A stretch of DNA of 6,903 nucleotides from NCBI GenBank assembly GCA_017613225.1, contig JAGAEH010000173.1, forward strand, positions 1-6,903, given 5' to 3'. The notes under the pieces are model-generated. The model was not told where the DNA came from, did not search any database, and saw nothing but the letters and a program-made list of their open reading frames with translations. Shown here piece by piece: positions 1 through 5,531 of this stretch. Each line of letters opens with the position of its first letter. Position 1 is the stretch's first letter. The DNA is from Lachnospiraceae bacterium (GTDB taxonomy: Bacteria; Bacillota; Clostridia; Lachnospirales; Lachnospiraceae). The position numbers were made by a program, and so were the translations under genes.

Positions 1-247
1 AGAGCGGCCGCAGAGAACCTGACGGGGGTGAGAGTCCCATGGAGCTGAAAGCAGTCAGCCGTCTGATAAGATCCCGCAAGCGGGGGCCGGGGAGAAATAG
101 CTTGCAGACAAACACAAAAAAACAAAGGGGAAACCCTATCCTATATTCGGGAAGGATCCGTCAGCCTGATGCCATCCACTTCTATGAGATGACAAATGAT
201 ACGGGGCTAAAGGCTCGGATCCTTCCATTTCTTAAGAAAGGAGGACC
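1..247 (+). other. Hairpin-rich leader upstream of the parA fragment
   Basis: No recognisable protein is encoded here, but the plus strand can fold repeatedly. Bases 21-24 can pair with 60-63 to close a junction holding two small hairpins (26-28 with 36-38, and 44-48 with 55-59). A CCCG/CGGG hairpin lies at 73-84, and 61-65 can pair with 105-109 around it. Bases 126-137 form an AGGG/CCCT stem capped by a GAAA tetraloop. A long stem follows at 150-226, annotated separately. The ParA ribosome binding site is at 238-244. The stretch may be a structured 5' leader, a remnant of a ribozyme or mobile-element RNA, or part of a replication or partition region of the element that carried parA. I could not assign it to a known RNA family. 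A reading frame is open from the left edge to a stop at 249-251, but it has no convincing protein character. Confidence 0.4.
150..226 (+). repeat. Long interrupted inverted repeat / hairpin before parA
   Basis: GGAAGGATCCG at 150-160 is the exact reverse complement of CGGATCCTTCC at 216-226. After a two-base bulge (161-162) the stem continues with AGCCT (163-167) pairing with AGGCT (211-215). This gives a 16-bp stem around a loop of about 43 bases, ending roughly a dozen bases before the ParA ribosome binding site. It could be an RNA hairpin controlling parA expression or a DNA-level protein-binding palindrome. The sequence does not decide between these. Confidence 0.6.
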
Positions 248-622
248 ATGAGTAACTGTAAAGTGATTGCCGTTATCAATCAGAAAGGCGGCGTCGGGAA
301 AACGACTACAGTGGCGAACCTGGGAGTCTGTCTCGCGCAGGAAGGAAAAAGAGTCCTTCTGATCGATGCGGACCCGCAGGGAAGCCTGACATTAAGTCTC
401 GGCATCAAGGACCCGGCCGGACCGGACTTTGCGGTGGCAGGACAACAGAGTGCTGTCCTTAAGGCCGCATTCCGGCTTCTCCGACCAAGAGGCAGTGCAG
501 CACGGGAAGTATCGCTTGTCAAGCAAAAATTATCGAAAAACGATAAAAATATATCGAGCAGCCATCGTGCTGCCTCCCGTCAAGCACTTCCCTTCCGCAA
601 AAAAACATCCCTGAGTTTTTGA
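248..622 (+). pseudogene. ParA-family ATPase, 3'-truncated remnant
   Basis: The N-terminus is unmistakably ParA/Soj-like: a deviant Walker A motif KGGVGKTT at residues 13-20 and the DADPQG Walker A'-type segment at 40-45. Full-length family members have roughly 250-280 residues and partition DNA by ATP-dependent binding to the chromosome. Here similarity fades after about residue 60 (near base 430). The remaining frame is low-quality sequence that runs through hairpins and ends at 620-622, inside the terminator of the convergent cyclodeaminase gene, so the protein cannot be functional. The start is supported by AAGGAGG at 238-244, although the spacing to ATG is only three bases. ParA proteins with this N-terminus are common in conjugative elements and plasmids of Clostridia, so this is probably the edge of a former mobile element (inference). 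An assembly chimera is the alternative. Confidence 0.8.
525..546 (-). terminator. Possible second, weak terminator behind the cyclodeaminase gene
   Basis: TTATCG (530-535) and CGATAA (541-546) form a perfect six-base stem with a five-base loop. Read on the minus strand, the stem is followed by TTTTT at 529-525. It lies about 50 bases beyond the main terminator at 599-632, so it could act as a backup. The stem is short and AT-rich, hence low confidence. Confidence 0.35.
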
Positions 623-632
623 CTCAGGGATG
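599..632 (-). terminator. Rho-independent terminator of the minus-strand gene set
   Basis: CATCCCTGAGT (606-616) and ACTCAGGGATG (622-632) are perfect reverse complements, an 11-bp stem with a five-base loop. On the minus strand the hairpin is followed directly by seven Ts (605-599). It begins 33 bases after the cyclodeaminase stop codon. The plus-strand side has no T tract, so it works only for minus-strand transcription. Confidence 0.93.
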
Positions 633-665
633 CTGTATGTAGGAGAAGATTGTGCGGGTATGAAA

Positions 666-1685
666 TTATTCCCAGTATTTGAGCTTCGTTCCGATGCCTT
701 CTTCCAACGCCTTCTTGTAGCAGCGGGTGGTGACGGCCAGGTCCAGAATACCGGTACCGACGGCGTTGAAGTAGATGATCTCCTCGTCATTCTCGCGGCC
801 GCACTTCTTGCCACAGAGGATCTCGCCAAGCTGGGCGTGGATATCCTCGTCCTTGATCTCGCCTTCGTGCGCCATAATGGCGACGGTCGAAACCAGACGG
901 TGCTTGATGGTCTCCCAGTTGTCCACCACGATCTTGGAAGCCTTGCGGACGCAGTTCTTGGAGACTTCATAGTCGGCCATGTTCATGAGCAGGCAGCCCT
1001 TCTTTAACCATTCGGAGTGTACGATGGGCTCATTGGCCAGGGTCACGCAGACGGTGATATCACTTTCGCGGACAGCCTGTTCGGGATCGGCCACGGGGAC
1101 AAATTTCACATCCGGATATTTGGCCCGGCCTTCTTCGGCAAACTTTTCGGAGCTTTCCGGACGAATATCGTAAACATAGACGGTCTTGATGGTCGGTCGG
1201 ACGATCAGCGCGGCTTCCAGCTGCGTACGGCCCTGAGCGCCGGCGCCGCAGATGGTCATCACGCTGGCATCCTTCCGGCTTAAGAGCTCCATGGCGACCC
1301 CGCCGGAGGCGCCGGTCCGCTTGGCGGAAACGGCTGTGCCATCGGCTACGCAGACGGGCAGTTTGGTGTCGCAGTCATTTAAAATGACGGTCACGCTGGC
1401 ACGGGGCAGGCCCTTCTTGTAGTTCATGGGGCCGCTGCCGATCCACTTGATGCCGGCCATGTTGTATTCGCCGCCGATCATGCCGGGCATGGCGTTGATG
1501 CGGCCGTACACGTTTTCATCTTCCGGGGTGGTGCCCCAGCGCATAACGCACTTGCCGGGAACCAGCACGTCGCCCTGCTCGGTCAGGATATAAGCCCGCT
1601 TGACGTCGTGGATGGTGGCCTTCATGTCGTTTACGCCTAATTTTTCCATGTCTTTGTTGTTCAGAAACAGCAGTTCATGAGTCAT
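666..1685 (-). CDS. Ornithine cyclodeaminase / mu-crystallin family NAD(P)-dependent enzyme
   Basis: This 339-residue protein has the normal length and layout of the ornithine cyclodeaminase/mu-crystallin family. A Rossmann nucleotide-binding motif GAGAQG sits at residues 147-152 and the family RTGA segment at 123-126. Arg49, Lys80, Arg123 and Asp238 sit where Pseudomonas ornithine cyclodeaminase has its substrate-binding and catalytic Arg, Lys, Arg and Asp (alignment by eye, from memory). The family is broad: ornithine and lysine cyclodeaminases, alanine dehydrogenase, ketimine reductase, and SbnB, which oxidatively cleaves an opine-like N-linked amino acid. The neighbouring opine dehydrogenase makes an SbnB-like or ketimine activity more attractive than proline formation, but this is inference. 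Some databases may name close relatives 'tyramine oxidase subunit B', a label the sequence does not support. The start is supported by AAGGAG eight bases upstream. It is the last gene before the terminator at 599-632. Confidence 0.9.
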   Translation of the reverse strand: MTHELLFLNNKDMEKLGVNDMKATIHDVKRAYILTEQGDVLVPGKCVMRWGTTPEDENVYGRINAMPGMIGGEYNMAGIKWIGSGPMNYKKGLPRASVTVILNDCDTKLPVCVADGTAVSAKRTGASGGVAMELLSRKDASVMTICGAGAQGRTQLEAALIVRPTIKTVYVYDIRPESSEKFAEEGRAKYPDVKFVPVADPEQAVRESDITVCVTLANEPIVHSEWLKKGCLLMNMADYEVSKNCVRKASKIVVDNWETIKHRLVSTVAIMAHEGEIKDEDIHAQLGEILCGKKCGRENDEEIIYFNAVGTGILDLAVTTRCYKKALEEGIGTKLKYWE

Positions 1686-1714
1686 AGCAAAATCTCCTTT
1701 TTCTAAATTGCTTT

Positions 1715-1735
1715 GCCGCCCTGCTTCTGGGCGGC
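1715..1735 (-). other. Intercistronic hairpin between opine dehydrogenase and cyclodeaminase genes
   Basis: GCCGCCC (1715-1721) and GGGCGGC (1729-1735) form a perfect seven-base GC stem with a seven-base loop in the 69-base gap between the two genes. No T tract follows on the minus strand, so it is unlikely to terminate efficiently. It may affect mRNA stability or processing within a shared transcript. Confidence 0.5.
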
Positions 1736-1754
1736 CAGGTGTATGTCTGGAGAA

Positions 1755-2846
1755 TTATTTCTCGCCGGTTTCAAAGAAATGTGCGACCTGGTCGCGGGTC
1801 ATGCCTTCTATGCCGAGGTTCTTGGCACAGCGGCCTTCCGCGCGGAAATCCTTGCCGAAGAGGGTAGAGGTCAGCGCGATGACGGCATCGATATTCGGGA
1901 CGGGGACGCCTGCGATATGACCCAGCTCGGAGATCGGGACCAGACTCATGGGGACGTCTTCCGTGACATAGCGGGCGTCGATGGTATGCGGCGCCATGAT
2001 ATCAAAATAGGCCTCGTTGTGCTGGATCAGCTCATAGAGCGAATCACCGTATGTTTCGTAAGATTGTTTCAGCCACTCCTCTGCACTGATGACAGGGGTG
2101 TGATAGGCATTGGCAACGGCCTGCCGCTCCAGATCGATCTGGTGGATCAGCTTGGCGACCGAAGGGGTAATGCCGTCGACATAGTAGCGGTAGCCGCGCT
2201 CATCGTTCTCAATGCGGCCCACATTTAAGAGCACCGGGGTCGGATGGAAGAGAGCACCGATATTGGAAAGGGAGGTCTGCAGGCAGTTCTTGGCAGGTGC
2301 AAACTGCGGATAGTAGGGATGCAGCACGTCCAGAACTTCCTGCGTCCGGTTGGCGGGGAAGGTCCCGAGATCGACTTCTTTTTTGGTGCCGTAGATCTCA
2401 ACGGCAGCGCCGCCGGTCCGCCGGCAGGAGTAAATGAGGGTCTGCGTCTCGGCAATGATGATCTTCGCGTGGCAGCCTTCCTCACGGATGGTATTTAAAA
2501 ATTCCAGCGCACCGCCGGTCCGCCCGGGGTTTAAGACGACGATCTGATCGTCCTTTAAGGCGGCAGCAGCGGCCTTGGCAATCATTTTGTGGGTGAAGGA
2601 CGGGGTAACGACCATGATCAGCTTGGCGTCAGCGATGGCGGCAGGGACGTTCGTGGTCAGCATATTCAGCGTCTGATGGGTCGTTACGCCTTCCAAAGTC
2701 AGCTCGATCCCTCCGTTTTCCTCCAGATCCTTCAGATACTGGGGGAACAGGTCACACAGATTGACTTTGGCGCCCTGACTGGACAGATACGCGGAAATGG
2801 CACAGCCGCCGTTTCCGGCGCCGATGACGGCAACAGGTTTGTTCAT
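1755..2846 (-). CDS. Opine dehydrogenase family protein (octopine/nopaline dehydrogenase type)
   Basis: This 363-residue protein matches the usual length of NAD(P)-dependent opine dehydrogenases, which reductively condense an amino acid with a 2-oxoacid or run the reverse oxidation. The N-terminal Rossmann domain carries GAGNGG at residues 9-14, followed by NPGRTGG at 106-112, typical of this family. The C-terminal octopine-dehydrogenase-type domain contains His201 in a GALFHP context and the cluster DARYVTED at 290-297. His201, Arg292 and Asp297 correspond closely to the His/Arg/Asp active-site positions I recall for Arthrobacter CENDH. There is no nicotianamine-synthase-like or racemase partner as in staphylopine-type metallophore clusters, so a metabolic opine role is more likely than metal uptake. 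The start is supported by AGGAGG eight bases upstream of ATG. It follows the symporter gene after a hairpin terminator and precedes the cyclodeaminase homologue by 69 bases. The substrate pair is unknown. Confidence 0.9.
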   Translation of the reverse strand: MNKPVAVIGAGNGGCAISAYLSSQGAKVNLCDLFPQYLKDLEENGGIELTLEGVTTHQTLNMLTTNVPAAIADAKLIMVVTPSFTHKMIAKAAAAALKDDQIVVLNPGRTGGALEFLNTIREEGCHAKIIIAETQTLIYSCRRTGGAAVEIYGTKKEVDLGTFPANRTQEVLDVLHPYYPQFAPAKNCLQTSLSNIGALFHPTPVLLNVGRIENDERGYRYYVDGITPSVAKLIHQIDLERQAVANAYHTPVISAEEWLKQSYETYGDSLYELIQHNEAYFDIMAPHTIDARYVTEDVPMSLVPISELGHIAGVPVPNIDAVIALTSTLFGKDFRAEGRCAKNLGIEGMTRDQVAHFFETGEK

Positions 2847-2881
2847 GGCATTTGCCTCCTAAGCATAAATAAGGATGTAGG

Positions 2882-2896
2882 GAGTCACACGGACTC
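2882..2896 (-). other. Small hairpin in the opine dehydrogenase leader
   Basis: GAGTC (2882-2886) and GACTC (2892-2896) can form a five-base stem between the upstream terminator and the opine dehydrogenase ribosome binding site. I see no good promoter between 2847 and 2902 on the minus strand, which favours expression by readthrough from the symporter promoter. Confidence 0.3.
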
Positions 2897-2898
2897 AA

Positions 2899-2935
2899 GG
2901 AAAAGCTCCGCCGCAGGGATGCCGCGGCGGAGCTT
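2899..2935 (-). terminator. Strong hairpin terminator or attenuator between symporter and opine dehydrogenase genes
   Basis: AAGCTCCGCCGC (2903-2914) and GCGGCGGAGCTT (2924-2935) are perfect 12-base reverse complements around a nine-base loop. On the minus strand the stem is followed by a short, interrupted T run (TTTTCCTT). It starts 13 bases after the symporter stop codon. It may end most transcripts there and let a fraction read through into the two enzyme genes. Confidence 0.8.
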
Positions 2936-2948
2936 GGTGTTAAAACGG

Positions 2949-4331
2949 TCAGTTGCGCTGCTGCATCTTGAAGTTCTTCACCCGGAACAGGAAGAAGATG
3001 ACTAAGAAGATAGCCAGCGAAATGCCGCAGGCGATCAGGCCCCAGACAGTAGCACCGAATTTGGTGATCATGGCAGGCCACAGGGCCGTGACAAGACCGC
3101 CGCCGATGAACGGGCTCATCAGCGGGCCATCCAGCGCATAGATGGTACCGGCATTGGTTTCCATCTTCGGGTCGGAGCAGCGGAGCAGCATATAACCGAC
3201 AGCGGCAACACCGGTGAAGGCGCCATAGCGGATGATGCCCTGTTCAAACCAGCAGTCCTCGAAGATACGGGGAGACAGCCACAGCATGTAGAACACCATG
3301 AGCGCCATGATGACGATGGTGGTGATCAGCAGCGGAGCCCAGTACTTTAAGACGACCGGGATGCTGACGGATGCGACAGCGCCGGTAACCAGGATCTCCA
3401 GAGCCATGCCCTGGATCCGCAAGAAGGTCTTGCGGTCGAAGAGGTCTTTTAATTTGGTGTGCTGTGCCAGGATATTGATCAGCCAGCCGCCGATCATGGC
3501 GAACGGGAACAGCGGCAAACCGGTATAGCCGAAGATCTTGCCGAAGCCCCAGACGATCAGACGGCCGATCAGGATCGCAACACCGATGATAGCCAGATGG
3601 AAGGCAAAAGGTTCTACTACGTCGTTGGAGATAGTGCCGTACGAACTGGCTTCGCGTTCCTTCTCCGGGAAAACTTCTTTCGCTTCGTTGCCCTTGGTAG
3701 GGACGGTCAGGACCTTGGTCCATTTCTTACGAACAGCAATATTGATGATCAGCATGCCGCCGAAGATGCCGCAAAGAAGACCGATGGTCGCGGTGGTCTT
3801 GCCCAGATCGCCGCCGTCAGCCCAGTTGAAGGTGTTGGTGAAGGTATCCGCCATGCCGCCGGCTGTGCCGTGGCCTCCGGCGAAACCGATTTCAAATACG
3901 GAACCGAACAGGCCGTTGGTGCCGAATAAAGGAGTAAAGAGAAGTCCTGTCAGCAGGGAAGCCACACCAACCTGCATGAAGGAGTTGGACCAGAGCCAGC
4001 CAAGACCGGCAACCATGTCGTGCGCGTACAGCTTTCCGGCCCCCTTTTCGTTCTTGACGCCAAGCAGCATGCAGGCGAACACGATGGTGATCATGTGTCC
4101 GGGCAGCGCGCCGATGCTGGACATCATATCGGCAGGAATAACCTTGAGGACATGAGGGCCCAGGATCAGGCCGATCAGGCCGGCCAGCAGGGATGCGGGG
4201 ATGAAGGCCTTGCGGAGGAACGGGACCTTCAGGCGAAGGAACGTGGCGACCAGGATCAGGATGCCGATGATGGCAACGTAATACACGAGGTTGCCGATTG
4301 TTCCGCCAGCGATTTTTTCGACAGGAATCAT
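2949..4331 (-). CDS. GltS-like sodium/glutamate-type symporter
   Basis: This 460-residue, very hydrophobic protein has about ten or more predicted membrane segments in two halves separated by a charged cytoplasmic stretch (about residues 200-240). That matches the glutamate:Na+ symporter (GltS/ESS) fold. Visible family features are AFIPASLLAG near residues 42-51, the glycine-rich GGHGTAGG at 152-159, and FEQGIIRYGAFTG followed by LLRCSDP near 362-388. The length is slightly above that of E. coli GltS (about 400). Expected role: Na+-driven import of glutamate or a related amino acid or opine-like anion at the cytoplasmic membrane. The substrate cannot be read from sequence. The frame extends upstream to a GTG at 4439, but the ATG at 4331 has AGAAGGGAG just upstream, so it is preferred. 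It is the first gene of the minus-strand set. Confidence 0.9.
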   Translation of the reverse strand: MIPVEKIAGGTIGNLVYYVAIIGILILVATFLRLKVPFLRKAFIPASLLAGLIGLILGPHVLKVIPADMMSSIGALPGHMITIVFACMLLGVKNEKGAGKLYAHDMVAGLGWLWSNSFMQVGVASLLTGLLFTPLFGTNGLFGSVFEIGFAGGHGTAGGMADTFTNTFNWADGGDLGKTTATIGLLCGIFGGMLIINIAVRKKWTKVLTVPTKGNEAKEVFPEKEREASSYGTISNDVVEPFAFHLAIIGVAILIGRLIVWGFGKIFGYTGLPLFPFAMIGGWLINILAQHTKLKDLFDRKTFLRIQGMALEILVTGAVASVSIPVVLKYWAPLLITTIVIMALMVFYMLWLSPRIFEDCWFEQGIIRYGAFTGVAAVGYMLLRCSDPKMETNAGTIYALDGPLMSPFIGGGLVTALWPAMITKFGATVWGLIACGISLAIFLVIFFLFRVKNFKMQQRN

Positions 4332-4502
4332 AATTGTTCTCCCTTCTAAGAGTTTTTCCGAACCGAGCCCTGAAGGAAAGCTTTTTGCATCCCGGTGTGG
4401 CGGGGTGGATCTCGCTCCGACAGGCGCCTGGCCGGACACGTGCGAAAAAGAAAAATTTTAAAACAGAACTGAAGTGAAAAACTTTTCTTTTCTTATGACC
4501 CG
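4332..4502 (-). promoter_or_regulatory. Structured 5' leader of the symporter transcript
   Basis: If transcription starts about seven bases past the -10 box at 4503-4508, the symporter mRNA has a leader of roughly 165 bases. Its first part (4440-4495) is AT-rich and the rest GC-rich. Hairpins can form at 4416-4436 (TCCG/CGGA enclosing the palindrome CAGGCGCCTG) and at 4389-4406 (ATCCCG with CGGGGT, one G-U pair). The ribosome binding site AGAAGGGAG is at 4339-4347. I do not recognise a known riboswitch class, and there is no T-tract terminator. Confidence 0.4.
4476..4487. promoter_or_regulatory. Candidate operator palindrome near the symporter start site
   Basis: GAAAA-AC-TTTTC is a perfect 5-2-5 palindrome just downstream of the predicted symporter transcription start. 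A related AAACTTTT element occurs at 4536-4543, just upstream of the -35 box, so the pair flanks the promoter. RpiR-type regulators bind short palindromes. Assignment to the adjacent regulator is inference, and AT-rich sequence produces such matches easily. Confidence 0.3.
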
Positions 4503-4531
4503 AGGATAGCACATTTTTTTCCGGGACGCAA
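4503..4531 (-). promoter_or_regulatory. Predicted sigma-A promoter of the symporter/opine dehydrogenase set
   Basis: On the minus strand, TTGCGT (4531-4526) and TATCCT (4508-4503) are separated by exactly 17 bases, with TG dinucleotides just before the -10 box. It points toward the symporter gene and lies back to back with the regulator promoter. Confidence 0.6.
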
Positions 4532-4557
4532 GAGGAAACTTTTATTTTTTGTTAAGA

Positions 4558-4608
4558 AATCTTTTTGATTTGCAAGTAGGTCCAAACGTGATATACTACA
4601 AAAAGATT
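4558..4608. promoter_or_regulatory. Perfect 10-bp inverted repeat bracketing the regulator promoter
   Basis: AATCTTTTTG at 4558-4567 is the exact reverse complement of CAAAAAGATT at 4599-4608. The left arm lies just upstream of the -35 box and the right arm covers the predicted start site. About 41 bases (four helical turns) separate the arm centres, which would place both on the same face of the DNA. The likeliest role is an operator for autoregulation by the RpiR protein or for control of both divergent promoters (inference). Confidence 0.5.
4570..4597 (+). promoter_or_regulatory. Predicted promoter of the RpiR regulator/AEC carrier pair
   Basis: TATACT at 4592-4597 is preceded by TGA (4589-4591), an extended -10 element. 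A weak -35 box, TTGCAA at 4570-4575, lies 16 bases upstream. The predicted start site is near 4604, giving a leader of about 47 bases before the ATG at 4651. Confidence 0.65.
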
Positions 4609-4650
4609 GATAGAGTTTACCCGCATCACTGTTTCAAGGAGAGCGCAGAT

Positions 4651-5499
4651 ATGCATGAACTGATTGAAAAGATCATAAAAGCACAGGCGGGGTTCCCGGC
4701 TGCTCAGCGGCTGGTCGCGGCCTATGTTGTGGATAACTGTTATCAGATCCCGTTTTTGTCCATCTCGGCACTGGCGCAGAATATAGGCGTCAGTGAATCC
4801 ACGGTGGTCAAGTTCTGCCTGCAGATGGGCTTTCCCAGCTTTGCTGAATTTAAAAAAGTGTTTGCCGATTCCGTCCATTCGGAACTGGTCATGTACAACA
4901 AGATCTCCGAAGGAAGCAGCAAGAACGAGGAGAGCCAGAACCATTTTGCCAAGGTGCTGGAAGAATCCCTGGGCAATGTTCAGACGACCCTGGAGAACCC
5001 TGTGAACACGCAGAGTCTGGAAAAGCTTCTGCCCATGATGAAAAAGGCAAAGAACATCTATCTGTTCGGCGGACGATCCTCGACTTTCCTGGCCGGCTAT
5101 TTCGCGCATGCCCTGCAATATCTGGGGCTGCCGGTCCATGCGATCTCGGGCGGCGTGAGCGATTACTATGACCGGATCAGTCTGGTCACGCCGGACGATC
5201 TGGTGATCGTGACCTGCTTCCAGCGCTATACGTCCCTGACGGTGGAACTTGTCCGGGACCTGCACAGCCGGGGCGTTCCCATTGCCCTGATCACGGACAA
5301 CGGCCCGTCCCCCCTGTATGCGGAGGCAGAGGTGGTGTTCCACTGCTCCATCTCGTCCCAGGGGTATTTACCCTGCTATGCCAGCTACATGGCGCTGACC
5401 AATGCCATCTGCCAGGCGGCGGCCGCCTATTTCGAATCGGCGCCGGCGCATGTGCGTGAGCTGGAACAGAAGCTCCTGCGCCTGGGGGTGTTTATCTGA
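4651..5499 (+). CDS. RpiR/MurR-family transcriptional regulator (HTH plus SIS domain)
   Basis: This 282-residue protein has the two-domain plan of RpiR regulators. The N-terminal helix-turn-helix (about residues 1-77) includes the recognition stretch SISALAQNIGVSESTV from residue 37 and the following FPSFAEF. The C-terminal SIS domain (about 125-260) has FGGRSS at 139-144 and the typical ALITDN strand-turn near 212. SIS domains normally bind phosphosugars, but RpiR proteins also control amino acid and other catabolic genes. An in-frame ATG exists at 4549, but the ATG at 4651 has AAGGAG nine bases upstream, sits downstream of the predicted promoter, and gives the usual family length. The gene is divergent from the symporter set and 32 bases upstream of the AEC carrier gene, so it is likely the local regulator. 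The missing glycolytic or sugar neighbours suggest that the ligand is not a sugar (inference). Confidence 0.92.
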   Translation: MHELIEKIIKAQAGFPAAQRLVAAYVVDNCYQIPFLSISALAQNIGVSESTVVKFCLQMGFPSFAEFKKVFADSVHSELVMYNKISEGSSKNEESQNHFAKVLEESLGNVQTTLENPVNTQSLEKLLPMMKKAKNIYLFGGRSSTFLAGYFAHALQYLGLPVHAISGGVSDYYDRISLVTPDDLVIVTCFQRYTSLTVELVRDLHSRGVPIALITDNGPSPLYAEAEVVFHCSISSQGYLPCYASYMALTNAICQAAAAYFESAPAHVRELEQKLLRLGVFI

Positions 5500-5531
5500 C
5501 CCCGGTCAAAGTGTGATCTCGGAGGTACCTT

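Noticed and set aside
21..38. tRNA-like T-arm around GGGGGTGAGAGTCCC
   Set aside because: The loop lacks the TTCRANY pattern, the stem is only three pairs, and no acceptor or anticodon arm can be found.
39..251. A 70-codon frame whose stop overlaps the ParA start (ATGA)
   Set aside because: The overlap resembles translational coupling, but the product is Arg/Lys/Gly-rich with no family resemblance, it has no ribosome binding site, and it runs through extensive hairpins.
517..522. TTGACA on the minus strand as a -35 box
   Set aside because: No acceptable -10 box lies 16-18 bases downstream and no minus-strand gene follows in the window.
2846..2949. Staphylopine/pseudopaline-type metallophore cluster
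   Set aside because: An opine dehydrogenase is present, but there is no nicotianamine-synthase-like enzyme, histidine racemase or metal ABC transporter nearby.
4332..4439. N-terminal extension of the symporter from GTG at 4439
   Set aside because: No ribosome binding site precedes it, the extra 36 residues are hydrophilic and unlike the family, and the ATG at 4331 has a good site.
4549..4650. Longer regulator starting at ATG 4549
   Set aside because: It would include the predicted promoter and inverted repeat. The ATG at 4651 has a well-spaced AAGGAG and gives the normal family length.
4552..5343. 263-codon antisense frame opposite the RpiR gene
   Set aside because: It is a shadow of the GC-biased regulator gene, with no recognisable domain and no ribosome binding site.
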